Part shown: one piece after another, positions 38,439 to 48,715 of the stretch
Position numbering within the stretch: position 1 is the first letter of the stretch
How the letters are laid out: the number at the start of each line of letters is the position of its first letter
From: Thauera sp. JM12B12
Lineage (GTDB): Bacteria > Pseudomonadota > Gammaproteobacteria > Burkholderiales > Rhodocyclaceae
Length of the DNA: 64,000 nt
Reading direction: 5' to 3'
Assembly (NCBI RefSeq): GCF_039614725.1
Contig: NZ_CP154859.1
Coordinates: forward strand, 3,286,001-3,350,000
Position numbers and translations under genes: made by a program
The notes under the pieces: generated by a model
Database searches by the model: none
What the model was told of the DNA's origin: nothing
What the model saw: the letters and a program-made list of their open reading frames with translations, nothing else

Positions 38439-40102
38439 ACGACGCCACGAAGAGTCCCGACGCCGGCGCGGACAACCGTCCGCGCTCGCTCAGCGAGCAG
38501 ATCGTCAAGGCGCTCGCGGAAGGCCGCAACAAACGCGTGCGCAAGCTCGCGCAGCGCATGCACCCGGCCAAGATCGCCGCGCTGCTCGAGCGCCTGTCGC
38601 CGGCCCAGCGCCTCGCGCTCTGGCAGCAGGTCGGCGACCCGCTCGAGCAGCGCGTGCTCGGCCATCTGAGTGCCGAACTGCGTCCGACCCTGATGCGCGA
38701 GTCGCGCGAGGACGCCGAGCATGCGATCGACGCCGACGCCAGCGGCCGCCCGCCGGCAGAGCAGGCCGACGCCAGGAGCGAGCTGCAGGCGCTGATGGAG
38801 GCGCTCGAGGCCGGCAAGCTCAAGCGCGTCGGCAAGCTGCTTCATCGCATGCACCCGGCCAAGGTCGCCGGCCTGCTCGAGGCGCTGCCGCCGGCCGAAC
38901 GCAGCCAGGCCTGGAGCATGGTGGAGACCGAACGCGCCGGCCGCGTGCTCAGCTTCCTGCACGACGAGATCAGCACCGCGCTGGCGCAGGAACTCGACCT
39001 CGACGACCTCATCGCCGCCGTCCAGCACCTCGAGCTCGACGACCTCGTCGATCTCATCCAGACCCTGCCGCAGGCGCTCGGCAGCCGGCTGGTGCTCGCC
39101 ACGACCGGCGCGCGCCGGGAACAGCTCGAGTCGATGCTGTCCTACCCGGAGGAGTCCGCCGGCGGCCTGATGAACGCCGACGCCATCGAGGTGCGCGCCG
39201 ACGTCAAGGCCGGCACCGTGCTGCGCTACCTGCGTCTGCTCGAGACCCTGCCGCCGCAGACCGACATGCTCATGGTGGTCGACCGCGGGGGGCACTACCA
39301 GGGCGCGCTGCGCCTGTCCGCGCTGGTCACCGCCAGCCTCGACACCCGGGTCGCGGCGCTGATGCAGACCGACATCGCCGGCATCGCGGTCGGCACCGAC
39401 AGCCGCGAGGTCGCCCGCCTGTTCCAGGATCTCGACCTGATGTCGGCGCCGGTGGTCGATGATGCGGGGCGGCTGATCGGCCGCATCACCGTCGACGACG
39501 TGGTCGACCTTATCCGCGAGGACTCCGATCGCACGGTGATGCAGATGGCGGGCCTGGACGACGAGGCCGACATGTTCGCCCCGGTGCTGGTGAGCTCGCG
39601 CCGGCGCGCGGTCTGGCTGGGCATCAACCTGCTCACCGCCTTTCTCGCCGCCTGGGTGATCGGCCAGTTCCAGGGCACCCTCGAGCAGCTCGTCGCGCTC
39701 GCGGTGCTGATGCCGATCGTCGCCAGCATGGGCGGCATCGCCGGCAGCCAGACGCTCACCCTGGTCATCCGCGGCCTCGCCCTCGGCCAGGTGCAGAAGG
39801 GCAACGTGCGCGTGCTGCTCAACCGCGAGATCGGCGTCTCGATCCTCAACGGCCTGCTGTGGGCCGCGGTGGTGGCTGCGCTGGCGGTGGCTTGGTTCGG
39901 CGACTGGGGCATCGGCGGCGTGATCGCGGCGGCGATCCTGCTGAACCTGCTGTGCGCCGCGCTCGCCGGGCTGGCCATCCCGCTCATCCTCGAGCGCATG
40001 GGCATCGACCCCGCGCTCGCCGGCAGCGTGATCCTCACCACCGTGACCGACGTGGTCGGCTTCTTCGCCTTCCTCGGGCTGGCGACCGTGCTGCTGCTGT
40101 GA
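38435..40102 (+). CDS. mgtE: magnesium transporter MgtE with a duplicated N-terminal repeat
   Basis: A 555-aa Mg2+ channel. The C-terminal five-helix MgtE domain (about 400-555, with [19 protein letters not shown]) and two CBS domains (about 250-370) are standard. The N-terminal domain appears twice: [20 protein letters not shown] (about 32-51) and the similar [20 protein letters not shown] (about 128-147), separated by a ~50-residue acidic/Ala-rich linker. The extra copy lengthens the protein by about 90 residues over the usual ~450. It is last in the coupled trio with the MscS channel. Confidence 0.93.
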   Translation: MNDATKSPDAGADNRPRSLSEQIVKALAEGRNKRVRKLAQRMHPAKIAALLERLSPAQRLALWQQVGDPLEQRVLGHLSAELRPTLMRESREDAEHAIDADASGRPPAEQADARSELQALMEALEAGKLKRVGKLLHRMHPAKVAGLLEALPPAERSQAWSMVETERAGRVLSFLHDEISTALAQELDLDDLIAAVQHLELDDLVDLIQTLPQALGSRLVLATTGARREQLESMLSYPEESAGGLMNADAIEVRADVKAGTVLRYLRLLETLPPQTDMLMVVDRGGHYQGALRLSALVTASLDTRVAALMQTDIAGIAVGTDSREVARLFQDLDLMSAPVVDDAGRLIGRITVDDVVDLIREDSDRTVMQMAGLDDEADMFAPVLVSSRRRAVWLGINLLTAFLAAWVIGQFQGTLEQLVALAVLMPIVASMGGIAGSQTLTLVIRGLALGQVQKGNVRVLLNREIGVSILNGLLWAAVVAALAVAWFGDWGIGGVIAAAILLNLLCAALAGLAIPLILERMGIDPALAGSVILTTVTDVVGFFAFLGLATVLLL

Positions 40103-40167
40103 GCGCGCGACGCGCCCGCCCTTCCGGCCTGCCCAGGCTTCAACCCGACACCCAAGCGGAGCCCCCA

Positions 40168-41058
40168 ATGAGCAAGCAAGAACCGATCGACATCGCCGCC
40201 TTTCGCGTCACCGGCGGCAGAAAGCTGGACCTCGCCGACTGGCCGACGAAGGTGGCGCCGTTCTACGCCGGCAAGACCGACTACAAGGACCGCCTCGAAG
40301 CCGGCACCGCGCGCCTGAGCGAGCTCCAGGAGCGGCTCTACGCCCACGACCGCTATTCCCTGCTGGTGATCTTCCAGGCCATGGACGCCGCCGGCAAGGA
40401 CGGTGCCATCCGCCACGTCATGTCGGGGGTCAATCCGCAGGGCTGCCAGGTGTTCAGTTTCAAGCATCCGAGCGCCACCGAGCTCGATCACGACTTCCTG
40501 TGGCGCACCCACCTCGCGCTGCCCGAGCGCGGCCGCATCGGCATCTTCAACCGCTCGTACTACGAGGAGGTGCTGATCGTGCGCGTGCTACCCGAGATCC
40601 TGCAGGGGCAGAAGCTGCCCGCGGACACCCTGGCCGCAGCGGATTTCTGGGATGGCCGGCTGCGCTCGATCGCCGATGCCGAAGCCCATCTGCACCGCAA
40701 CGGGACCCGCATCGTCAAGATCTTCCTGCACCTGTCCAAGGATGAGCAGCGCGACCGCCTGATCGCGCGCATCGACGATACCGAGAAGAACTGGAAATTC
40801 GACGAAGGCGACATCGAGCAGCGCCAGCACTGGGACGCGTACATGGCCGCCTACGCCGACTGCCTGGGCGCCACCGGCACGCCCGACAGCCCGTGGTACG
40901 TGGTGCCGGCCGACGACAAGAAGAACGCCCGCCTGATCGTGTCGCAGATCCTGGTCGACACCCTGGAGACGCTCGACCTGCGCTACCCGCCGACCAGCAC
41001 CGAGCGCCGCGCGAAGCTGCTCGAGATCCGCCGTCAGCTCGCGGCCGGCGAGGTGTGA
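40168..41058 (+). CDS. ppk2: polyphosphate kinase 2 (PPK2 class I-like)
   Basis: A 296-aa enzyme moving phosphate between polyphosphate and nucleotides. The Walker A-like [19 protein letters not shown] (about 72) and the Walker B-like [17 protein letters not shown] (about 127), plus the lid-region [13 protein letters not shown], are intact. The single-domain form uses polyP to phosphorylate NDP or NMP; which one is not clear. It lies 65 bp after mgtE, and its end overlaps the 3' end of the minus-strand lipoprotein gene by 25 bp. Confidence 0.93.
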   Translation: MSKQEPIDIAAFRVTGGRKLDLADWPTKVAPFYAGKTDYKDRLEAGTARLSELQERLYAHDRYSLLVIFQAMDAAGKDGAIRHVMSGVNPQGCQVFSFKHPSATELDHDFLWRTHLALPERGRIGIFNRSYYEEVLIVRVLPEILQGQKLPADTLAAADFWDGRLRSIADAEAHLHRNGTRIVKIFLHLSKDEQRDRLIARIDDTEKNWKFDEGDIEQRQHWDAYMAAYADCLGATGTPDSPWYVVPADDKKNARLIVSQILVDTLETLDLRYPPTSTERRAKLLEIRRQLAAGEV

Positions 41059-41678
41059 GCGGCGCCCTCGCGCACCGTCCACTCCACCACCTCGGCCGCC
41101 AGGCGGTCGCTGGCCACGCCAAAGGACTGCACCACGGCGGGTAGGGCGACATCGCTCGCCGGCGCGCGCGCCTCGAAGCTGCGGCTGGCGACGATGCGCC
41201 GCGAGGCCGTATGCACCAGGCGCGCGTCCAGGCGGACCACCGCCTCGGGGCGGCCGTCGCGGTACTCGCTCTGGAAGGCGCGCAGGTCGCTGTCGAGCTC
41301 GAAGTCGGCCTGCAGCTGGCGGTCGTCGCTGCTCAAGGCGGCCACCCGGCCGTCGGCGCGGAAGGCGTCGAGCAGGCGGTTGCGCACCAGCACCGGCGCG
41401 GGGTCGCTCCAGCCCGCACCCTTGTACACGCTCACCCGGTTGTGCTCGGGCACGACGACGATGCGCTGGCCCGAAAGGTGCACACCGGCCGCCGGACGTG
41501 CGATGCGCAGCGAACCCAGCGCCGCTTGCGCGTGGGCGCCGGGCGTCACCGCCGCCGGCAACAGATAGACGTCGACCGGCTCGCCCGTGGGCAGGATCGT
41601 GCACGCCTGCAGCAGCAGGGCGGCGCCGAACGCGGCCCCGAGCGCAGCCCGGCTGGCTGGGCGATTGGAGGGATTCAT
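41034..41678 (-). CDS. PqiC/ABC-type transport auxiliary lipoprotein
   Basis: A 214-aa lipoprotein with signal peptide and lipobox LLQAC (Cys26). The rest ([48 protein letters not shown]) matches the ABC-type transport auxiliary/DUF330 family found with MCE systems. It is probably an outer-membrane or periplasmic partner of the MlaD-like protein. It is the last gene of the four-gene MCE operon; its ATG overlaps the MlaD stop (ATGA). Confidence 0.88.
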   Translation of the reverse strand: MNPSNRPASRAALGAAFGAALLLQACTILPTGEPVDVYLLPAAVTPGAHAQAALGSLRIARPAAGVHLSGQRIVVVPEHNRVSVYKGAGWSDPAPVLVRNRLLDAFRADGRVAALSSDDRQLQADFELDSDLRAFQSEYRDGRPEAVVRLDARLVHTASRRIVASRSFEARAPASDVALPAVVQSFGVASDRLAAEVVEWTVREGAAHTSPAAS

Positions 41679-42616
41679 GGCGTGAACTCCTTGGTCGGTT
41701 CGAGGCCGAGCAGGTAGTCGGCGGGTCGGTCTTCGAGCTGGCGGGTGATCGCGCGCAGCGAGGCGAGCGTGGTGCGCAGCTCGGCCACCGCCGGACCGAT
41801 CTCCGCCAGCCCGCGCATGCCGCCGTCGAGGTGCTCGCGATTGTCCGCCACCAGGCGCTCGACGCTCACCATCGCGCGCTCGAAGGCCTGCATCGAGGTG
41901 CGCGCGCTGTCGAGCGTCTGCGCACCCTGCGCCTCGACCAGGCGGCTGGCCGAGCCGAGCATGCGGGTGGCCTCGGCCAGCGCGGTGTTGGCGGTCCGGC
42001 TCGCCTGGGTGATCTCGCGCAGCGCCGCGCTCACGTCGTCGCGCTGCGACGCGAGCGCGGCGGTGGTCTGCTCCAGGTTCTCCAGCGTACGGCCGATGGT
42101 GGCGACGTTCTCGGGCGAGAACAGCGCACGCGCCTGCACCATCAGCTCGTTGACGTTGGTTACGGCGTCCTCGCCATCGGCGAGCAGGCGGCTGAACGGC
42201 GAGGGCGCGGCGATGATCTGCGGCACGCTGCCGTCCTCGGCCACCAGCTTGGTGCTGTTCGGGTCGTCACCGCTGGTGAGACGGATCATCGTCAGCCCGG
42301 TGATGCCGGCCGGCACCAGGCGCGCGCGCGTGTCGCTGCGCACCGGCGCCGAGCTGTCGACGCGCACGCGGGCGATCACGCGGTGGGCATCGTCCGGATC
42401 GAGACGCAGGCTGACGACGTCGCCGATCTTGATGCCGTTGAACTCCACCGTGCCGCCCTGGGAGAGCCCGGATACCGCCTCGCGGAACACGATGTCATAG
42501 ACCTCGAACTGGCGGTCGGCGTCGCTCTTGCCGAGCCACAGCGTAAACAGCAAGGCGGCGCCGACGACGACGACGGTGAACAAGCCGATCAGCACGTGAT
42601 GGGCGCGGGTTTCCAT
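41675..42616 (-). CDS. MlaD-family MCE periplasmic protein
   Basis: A 313-aa protein anchored by one N-terminal TM helix (HHVLIGLFTVVVVGAALLF) and carrying one MCE domain (about 40-120: FREAVSGLSQGGTVEFNGIK). A long coiled-coil-like helical tail (about 150-300) follows, as in MCE proteins that form periplasmic tunnels. The start is ATG 42616 just before the ATPase stop. MCE/Mla systems shuttle phospholipid or other lipids between membranes. Confidence 0.9.
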   Translation of the reverse strand: METRAHHVLIGLFTVVVVGAALLFTLWLGKSDADRQFEVYDIVFREAVSGLSQGGTVEFNGIKIGDVVSLRLDPDDAHRVIARVRVDSSAPVRSDTRARLVPAGITGLTMIRLTSGDDPNSTKLVAEDGSVPQIIAAPSPFSRLLADGEDAVTNVNELMVQARALFSPENVATIGRTLENLEQTTAALASQRDDVSAALREITQASRTANTALAEATRMLGSASRLVEAQGAQTLDSARTSMQAFERAMVSVERLVADNREHLDGGMRGLAEIGPAVAELRTTLASLRAITRQLEDRPADYLLGLEPTKEFTP

Positions 42617-42617
42617 G

Positions 42618-43454
42618 TCAGGTTTCCTCCCTTGCTGCGGTCGCGGCCCGCGCGCCGGCCACCGCAGCGGCGGCGGCGCGGCCGCGCGGGCCGTGGAAGT
42701 ATTCGCGGATCCAGGCGTCGTCGGTGGCGGCGACTTCGTCCAGGCCGGCATTGACCAGCACCTTCTTCTGCGCCAGCACGGCGACGCGGTCGGTGATGGT
42801 GTAGATGGTGTCGAGATCGTGGGTGACGATGAACACCGTGAGCCCGAGCGCATCGCGCAGGGTCAGGACGAGCTGGTCGAAGGCCGCGGCGCCGATCGGG
42901 TCGAGGCCGGCGGTGGGTTCGTCGAGGAAGAGGATGTCGGGATCGAGCGCGAGCGCGCGTGCCAGCGCCGCGCGCTTGACCATGCCGCCCGACAGGTCGG
43001 AGGGGAACTTGTCACCGGCGATCGCCGGCAGCCCGGCCAGCGCAATCTTGAGCGCGGCCAGCTCCGCCGCCTCGCGCCGCGACAGGCCGGCATGCTCGAT
43101 CAGCGGCAGCGCCACGTTCTCGGTCACGGTCAGCGACGAGAACAGCGCGCCCTTCTGGAACAGCACGCCGAAGCGGCGCTCGACCGCCTTGCGGCGGGCG
43201 TCGGGCAGGCCCAGCAGGTCCTCGCCGAACACCCGCACGCTGCCCGCACGCGGCCTGTTCAGGCCGACGATGGTGCGCAGCAGCACCGACTTGCCGGTGC
43301 CCGAGCCGCCCACCACGCTGAGGATCTCGCCGCGACGCACGTCGAGATCGAGTTCGTCATGCACGACCTGGGCGCCGAACTGGTTGCGTACGCCGCGTAC
43401 CTCGACGATGTTGTCTGCGGGCCTGGCGGCCGCATCCCTCACCGCGCTCACCAC
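42618..43454 (-). CDS. MlaF-like ABC transporter ATP-binding protein
   Basis: A 278-aa ABC ATPase. Walker A GGSGTGKSVLL (about 48), signature DLSGGMVKRAALARAL (about 150) and Walker B DILFLDEPTAGLDP (about 174) are intact. The signature reads LSGGMVKR, as in Mla-type ATPases. It lies between the STAS-permease and the MCE protein with a 7-bp overlap with the permease, giving the order E-F-D-lipoprotein. Confidence 0.93.
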   Translation of the reverse strand: MVSAVRDAAARPADNIVEVRGVRNQFGAQVVHDELDLDVRRGEILSVVGGSGTGKSVLLRTIVGLNRPRAGSVRVFGEDLLGLPDARRKAVERRFGVLFQKGALFSSLTVTENVALPLIEHAGLSRREAAELAALKIALAGLPAIAGDKFPSDLSGGMVKRAALARALALDPDILFLDEPTAGLDPIGAAAFDQLVLTLRDALGLTVFIVTHDLDTIYTITDRVAVLAQKKVLVNAGLDEVAATDDAWIREYFHGPRGRAAAAAVAGARAATAAREET

Positions 43455-44617
43455 CCCATCTCCATGCAGAACAGCGCAGCGATCGCATCGACGACGATCA
43501 CCACGAAGATCGACTGCACCACCGCCGAGGTCGTGTGCTCACCCACCGACTGCGCGCTGCCCTCGACACGGAAACCCTCCAGGCAGCCGATCACCGCGAT
43601 CAGGAAGGCGAAGATCGGCGCCTTGGCCATGCCGACCCAGAAGTGGATGAGACCGACGTTGTCCTGGATGCGCGACAGGAACAGCACCGGCGAGATGTCG
43701 AGCTTCACCGCCGAGACCAGCATTCCGCCGACCAGCCCCGACAGCATCGCGACGAAGCTCAGGATCGGCAGCGCGATCAGCAGCGCATACACGCGCGGCA
43801 GCACGAGCAGCTCGACCGGGTCGAGGCCGAGCACGCGGATGGCGTCGATCTCCTCGTTGGCCCGCATCGAGCCGATCTGCGCGGTGAACGAGCTCGCGGT
43901 GCGGCCGGCAACGATGATCGCCGCCAGCATGACGCCGAACTCGCGCAGGAAGGAGTAGGCCACCAGCTCGACGGTGAAGATGCTGGCGCCGAAGCTTGCG
44001 AGCACGGTGGCGCCGAGAAACGCCACCACCGCGCCGACCAGGAAGGTGAGCAGGGCGATGATCGGCACCGCGTCGAGACCGGTGCGCTCGAGGCTGGCGA
44101 CGAGCGCGGTGACACGCCAGCGCCTCGGCTGCACCGCCACCCGCAGCGCGGTCTCGAGGATCAGGCCGATGAAGCCGGTCAGTCCGGTGACATGGCGCCA
44201 GAACACCAGCATGGCGTGGCCGATCTGGGCAAGCAGGTCGCCGAGCGCGCTGCCGCCGCCGGCTGCCGGAACGCGCTCGCGGCCCTCGATCGCCTCTGCC
44301 ACCGCCTTCAGCAGCGCGCGACGCTCGGACGGCAGTGCGCCGGGGTCGGCAAGCAGCGCCGCCACCCGCTCGGCCCCGAGCAACGCATGCAGCAGCCCCG
44401 CGCCCGCCGTGTCGAGCGCACCGAGCTGGCTGAGGTCGAGTCGCGTTGCGGCATCGAGGCGGGTGTGCAGGCCCGCGCCGCGCGCCCGCAGCGCCGCGTG
44501 GTGCGCCAGCGTCCAGTCGCCCGACACGCGCAACAGCGCACCGTCGTCGGCGATGACGAGTTCGGCGTCACCCGGACGGGGCGCGCGAGAATCGGCGTGT
44601 TCGGAATCCCTTGGCAT
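43448..44617 (-). CDS. MlaE-family ABC permease with N-terminal STAS domain
   Basis: A 389-aa protein starting MPRDSEHADSRAPRPG. Residues ~15-115 form a STAS/MlaB-like domain (LDLSQLGALDTAGAGLLHAL is its core), and residues ~150-389 are the MlaE permease with about five helices (GAVVAFLGATVLASFG, ANEEIDAIRVLGLDPVELLV). Fusion of the STAS regulator to the permease replaces a separate mlaB gene. It is the first gene of the MCE operon; its promoter would lie in the 199-bp gap before the divergent HlyD gene. Confidence 0.92.
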   Translation of the reverse strand: MPRDSEHADSRAPRPGDAELVIADDGALLRVSGDWTLAHHAALRARGAGLHTRLDAATRLDLSQLGALDTAGAGLLHALLGAERVAALLADPGALPSERRALLKAVAEAIEGRERVPAAGGGSALGDLLAQIGHAMLVFWRHVTGLTGFIGLILETALRVAVQPRRWRVTALVASLERTGLDAVPIIALLTFLVGAVVAFLGATVLASFGASIFTVELVAYSFLREFGVMLAAIIVAGRTASSFTAQIGSMRANEEIDAIRVLGLDPVELLVLPRVYALLIALPILSFVAMLSGLVGGMLVSAVKLDISPVLFLSRIQDNVGLIHFWVGMAKAPIFAFLIAVIGCLEGFRVEGSAQSVGEHTTSAVVQSIFVVIVVDAIAALFCMEMGW

Positions 44618-44670
44618 GCATTGCGGCTCGGTCGGCGAGACGAGGATGGTACAACAGCGCTCGCTAGCGT

Positions 44671-44700
44671 TTGATGCACTGCAGCCAAAGGGCGCACAAT
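44671..44700 (+). promoter_or_regulatory. candidate sigma-70 promoter for the HlyD-RbbA operon
   Basis: TTGATG (44671-44676), 18 bp, then CACAAT (44695-44700) in the gap between the divergent MCE and HlyD operons. The match is moderate. Confidence 0.4.
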
Positions 44701-44816
44701 TCATCCTGACGGAATCGGCCATTCAGCTGCGGCGCCGAAGGCCCGCAAGTTGCCAGCGGCGATGCACGGCAACATGCCGACGGCGTCCCGAGCGGCGTCA
44801 TCCCGAGGTGACCTTC

Positions 44817-45884
44817 ATGAACACGACACAACGCAGCCGGCTCGCCTGGTTGGGCGCCGGCGTTCTCGTCCTCGTCGCGGCCGCTGCCTGGCAGCTCCTC
44901 CGCCCCCCACCCGACGATGGCAGCTTCGTGCGCGGCAACGGCCGCATCGAGGCGACCGAGGTGGACGTCGCCGCCAAGGCGCCCGGCCGCGTGGACGCGA
45001 TCCTGGTCAACGAGGGCGACTTCGTCTCCCGCGACGACGTGATCGCGCGCATGGACGTGAAGGCCCTGCAGGCGCAGCTCGCCCAGGCCCGGGCGGAGGT
45101 CGCCAACGCCAGCAGCGCCCGCGAGACCGCGCGCGCGCTGGTCGCCCAGCGCGAAGCCGACGTCGCGATGGCAGAGGCGGTGCTGGTGCAGCGCCGCGCC
45201 GAGCTCGACCTTGCGCGCAGCACCGCGGCGCGCTCGCGGGCGCTGCTCGCCGATCGCGCCACCTCGGCGCAGAAGGTGGAGGACGATGCCGCCCGCGCGC
45301 GCAGCGCCGAGGCCAACATCAGTGTGGCCCAGGCCCAGATCGCCGCCGCCCGCGCCGGCGTGCGCGCGGCCGAGGCGCAGGTGCAGCAGGCCGCAGCGGC
45401 GATCGGCGCCGCCGAGGCCGTGGTCGCCCGCCTGCAGACCGAGATCGCCGACAGCGAACTGCGTGCGCCGCGCAGCGGCCGCGTGCAGTACCGCGTGGTG
45501 CAGCCGGGCGAGGTGGTGGCCGGCGGCGGCAAGGTGGTGAGCCTGGTCGACGTCGGCGACGTCTACATGACCTTCTTCCTGCCCGAGAGGGCCGCCGGCA
45601 GGGTGGCGCTCGGCAGCGAGGTGCGCATCGTGCTGGACGCCGCCCAGCATCTCGTGATCCCCGCCAAGGTGTCCTACGTCGCCAGCGTCGCCCAGTTCAC
45701 GCCCAAGACCGTGGAGACCCAGAGCGAGCGTCAGAAGATGGTGTTTCGCGTCAAGGCGCGCATCGACCCCGAGTTGCTGGCGAGGCACGCGGAGCAGGTC
45801 AAGACCGGCCTGCCCGGCGTGGCCCACCTGCGTCTGAACGCGCAGCGCGCGTGGCCGCCCGAGCTCGAGGTGAGGCTGCCGTGA
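44817..45884 (+). CDS. HlyD-family periplasmic adaptor of an ABC-2 exporter
   Basis: A 355-aa membrane-fusion protein with one N-terminal helix ([20 protein letters not shown]). The barrel-sandwich lipoyl halves ([18 protein letters not shown], about 40; and [18 protein letters not shown], about 222) flank a long alanine-rich coiled coil (about 80-215). ATG 44817 follows CGAGGTG. It overlaps the next gene by GTGA, so adaptor, double ATPase-permease and second permease are coupled. This is the YhiI/RbbA/YhhJ-type arrangement. Confidence 0.92.
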   Translation: MNTTQRSRLAWLGAGVLVLVAAAAWQLLRPPPDDGSFVRGNGRIEATEVDVAAKAPGRVDAILVNEGDFVSRDDVIARMDVKALQAQLAQARAEVANASSARETARALVAQREADVAMAEAVLVQRRAELDLARSTAARSRALLADRATSAQKVEDDAARARSAEANISVAQAQIAAARAGVRAAEAQVQQAAAAIGAAEAVVARLQTEIADSELRAPRSGRVQYRVVQPGEVVAGGGKVVSLVDVGDVYMTFFLPERAAGRVALGSEVRIVLDAAQHLVIPAKVSYVASVAQFTPKTVETQSERQKMVFRVKARIDPELLARHAEQVKTGLPGVAHLRLNAQRAWPPELEVRLP

Positions 45885-48715
45885 GCGCCGGACGCGACGA
45901 CGCGCCGCCGTGCGAGGCCGGGGACACGGGCGCACGGAGCACGCATGCCGCGCCACCGGTCGCCCGCCTCGTCGACGTCGATCACCGCTATGGCGACACG
46001 CGCGCCGCCGACGCGCTCACGCTGGACATCCCGGCCGGCCGCATGGTCGGCTTCATCGGCCCCGACGGCGTCGGCAAATCCACCTGGCTCGGCATCATCG
46101 CCGGTGCGCGCAGGATCCAGCGCGGCAGGGTGGAAGTGCTCGGTGGCGACATGGCGGACGTCCGCCACCGCGCCCGCGTCTGCCCGCGCATCGCCTACAT
46201 GCCGCAGGGCCTGGGCAGGAACCTCTATCCCACGCTGTCGGTGTTCGAGAACATCGACTTCTTCGGCCGCCTGTTCGGCCAGCCCGCGGCCGAACGTCGG
46301 CAGCGCATCGACGCGCTGCTCGCCGCCACCGGCATGGCCGCCTTCGCCGACCGTCCGGCCAACAAGCTCTCGGGCGGCATGAAGCAGAAGCTCGGACTGT
46401 GCTGCGCGCTGATCCACGACCCCGACCTGCTGATCCTGGACGAGCCCACCACCGGCGTCGATCCGCTCTCGCGCCGGCAGTTCTGGCAACTGATCGACCG
46501 CATCCGTGCCGACCGTCCGCACATGAGCGTGCTGATCGCCACCGCCTACATGGAAGAGGCCGAGGGCTACGACTGGCTGGTGGCGGTCGATGCGGGCCGC
46601 GTGCTCGCCACCGGCACACCCGACGCGCTGCGCGCGGCCGGCGGCGCCGACACGCTCGAGGAGGCCTTCATCGCCCTGCTGCCCGAAGCCCGCCGCCGCG
46701 ACCATCGCCGGCTGGAGATCCCGCCGATCGCGCGCGGAGAGGTGGTCATCGAGGCGCGCGGGCTGCAGATGCGGTTCGGCGATTTCGTCGCGGTGGATGA
46801 CGTCAACCTCGCCGTGCGTCGCGGCGAGATCTTCGGCTTCCTCGGCTCCAACGGCTGCGGCAAATCGACCACCATGAAGATGCTCACCGGCCTGCTCGAG
46901 CCCAGCGCCGGCGAGGCCCTGCTGCTCGGGCGCCGGCTGGACGCGACCAACATCGAGACCCGTCGCCGCGTAGGCTACATGTCGCAGTCCTTCTCGCTCT
47001 ACGGCGAGCTCTCGGTGCGGCAGAACCTCGACCTGCACGCGCGCCTGTTCGACCTGCCCACCGACGTAGCCGAGGCGCGCATCGCCGAGCTCGCGCGCCG
47101 CTTCGATCTCGCCCCGGTGATGGACGTCCAGCCCGACGCCCTGCCGTTGGGCATCCGCCAGCGCCTGCAGCTCGCGGTGGCGGTGCTGCACCGCCCCGAC
47201 GTTCTCATCCTCGACGAGCCCACCTCGGGCGTCGATCCGGTGGCGCGCGACCACTTCTGGGAACTGATCGTCGACCTGTCGCGCAAGGACGGCGTGACCA
47301 TCTTCATCACCACCCACTTCATGAACGAGGCCCAGCGCTGCGACCGCATCTCGCTGATGCACGCCGGTCGCATCCTCGCCAGCGACACGCCGGCCGCGCT
47401 CGCCGCGGCACGCGGGTGCGCACGCCTGGAGGACGCGTTCATCACCTATCTGGAGGAAGCGAGCGGCCTCGCGTCCGGCCCGGCAGTCGATGACGACCGG
47501 GCTCGCGCCTCCACAGGCCCCCGCGCCGGCGCCGGCACGCACCCGCGCGCGCCCGATGCCCCCTCGGCCCGTCGGGCCGAGCGCCTCGCACGCTTCAGCC
47601 TCGCCCGCCTGCTGAGTTTCTCGGCACGCGAGGCCACCGAGCTGCGGCGCGATCCGGTAAGGCTGACGCTGGCGCTGCTCGGCAGCCTGGTGCTGATGCT
47701 GGTGATGGGCTATGGCATCACCATGGACGTGGAAGACCTGCACTACGCGGTGCTCGACCACGACCGCAGCGTCGCCAGCCAGAGCTACACCCTGCGCATC
47801 GCCGGCTCGCGCTACTTCCTCGAGCAGGCCCCGCTCGAAGGCCACGCCGACCTCGACGCGCGCATGCGCGCGGGCAAGCTGGCGATGGCGATCGAGATCC
47901 CGCCCGGCTTCGGCCGCGACCTCGCGCGCGGCAAGGCACCGCAGATCGCCGTCTGGCTGGACGGTTCGATGCCCCTGCGCGCCGAACTCGCGCGCGCCTA
48001 CGTCGGTGGCGTGCATGCACAGACGCTCGCCGACGTGATCGCCGAATCCGGCGCCGGCCCGGTGCGCGCGCTCGCCACCGTCGAGCCGCGCTACCGCTAC
48101 AACCCCGAGCTGCTGAGCCTGGTCGCGATGGTGCCCAAGGTGATCCCGCTGCTGCTGGTGTTCATCCCCGCCATGCTCACGGCGCTGGGCGTGGTGCGCG
48201 AGAAGGAGCTCGGCTCCATCCTCAACGTCTACACCACGCCGGTGACCCGGCTCGAATTCCTCCTCGGCAAGCAGCTGCCCTATGTCGCGCTGTCGATGTT
48301 CAACTTCGCGCTGTTGTTCGCGCTCGCGATCACCTTGTTCCAGGTGCCGTTCAAGGGCAGCTTCCTCGCCCTCGCCGCCGGCGCCCTGCTCTACGTCACG
48401 GCCACCACCGGCCTCGGCCTGCTCGCCTCCACGCTCACCGGCAGCCAGGTCGCAGCGCTGGCCGGCACCTCGATCGGCACCCTGCTGCCGGCGATCCAGT
48501 TTTCCGGGCTGATGGACCCGGTGAGCGCGCTGGAAGGCGGCGGCTACTGGATCGGCGCGGTCTACCCGACCACGCACTTCCTCACCATCGCCAGCGGCAC
48601 CTTCTCCAAGGCGCTCGGCTTCGCCGAGCTCGCCGGCTCCTTCGTGCCGCTCGCGCTCGCCATCCCCACCCTCACCCTGCTGTCGGCGCTGCTGCTGAAG
48701 AAGCAGGCCAAGTGA
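45881..48715 (+). CDS. rbbA: RbbA-type ABC protein: two ATPase domains fused to an ABC-2 permease
   Basis: A 944-aa fusion starting with GTG, overlapping the adaptor stop. First ATPase (about 25-260) has [21 protein letters not shown] and [13 protein letters not shown]. Second ATPase (about 288-515) has GSNGCGKST and [13 protein letters not shown], but its signature reads [11 protein letters not shown] instead of LSGGxxQ. A variable Arg/Ala-rich linker leads to an ABC-2 permease (about 580-944) with a large periplasmic loop. E. coli RbbA is reported as ribosome-associated, but the family sits in exporter operons, and here an export role with HlyD and the next permease is more likely. Substrate unknown. 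Confidence 0.9.
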   Translation: MSAGRDDAPPCEAGDTGARSTHAAPPVARLVDVDHRYGDTRAADALTLDIPAGRMVGFIGPDGVGKSTWLGIIAGARRIQRGRVEVLGGDMADVRHRARVCPRIAYMPQGLGRNLYPTLSVFENIDFFGRLFGQPAAERRQRIDALLAATGMAAFADRPANKLSGGMKQKLGLCCALIHDPDLLILDEPTTGVDPLSRRQFWQLIDRIRADRPHMSVLIATAYMEEAEGYDWLVAVDAGRVLATGTPDALRAAGGADTLEEAFIALLPEARRRDHRRLEIPPIARGEVVIEARGLQMRFGDFVAVDDVNLAVRRGEIFGFLGSNGCGKSTTMKMLTGLLEPSAGEALLLGRRLDATNIETRRRVGYMSQSFSLYGELSVRQNLDLHARLFDLPTDVAEARIAELARRFDLAPVMDVQPDALPLGIRQRLQLAVAVLHRPDVLILDEPTSGVDPVARDHFWELIVDLSRKDGVTIFITTHFMNEAQRCDRISLMHAGRILASDTPAALAAARGCARLEDAFITYLEEASGLASGPAVDDDRARASTGPRAGAGTHPRAPDAPSARRAERLARFSLARLLSFSAREATELRRDPVRLTLALLGSLVLMLVMGYGITMDVEDLHYAVLDHDRSVASQSYTLRIAGSRYFLEQAPLEGHADLDARMRAGKLAMAIEIPPGFGRDLARGKAPQIAVWLDGSMPLRAELARAYVGGVHAQTLADVIAESGAGPVRALATVEPRYRYNPELLSLVAMVPKVIPLLLVFIPAMLTALGVVREKELGSILNVYTTPVTRLEFLLGKQLPYVALSMFNFALLFALAITLFQVPFKGSFLALAAGALLYVTATTGLGLLASTLTGSQVAALAGTSIGTLLPAIQFSGLMDPVSALEGGGYWIGAVYPTTHFLTIASGTFSKALGFAELAGSFVPLALAIPTLTLLSALLLKKQAK

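Noticed and set aside
44750-45880. Upstream extension of the RbbA frame
   Set aside because: It lies wholly inside the HlyD gene in another frame. The GTG at 45881 gives a coupled start and a normal N-terminus.
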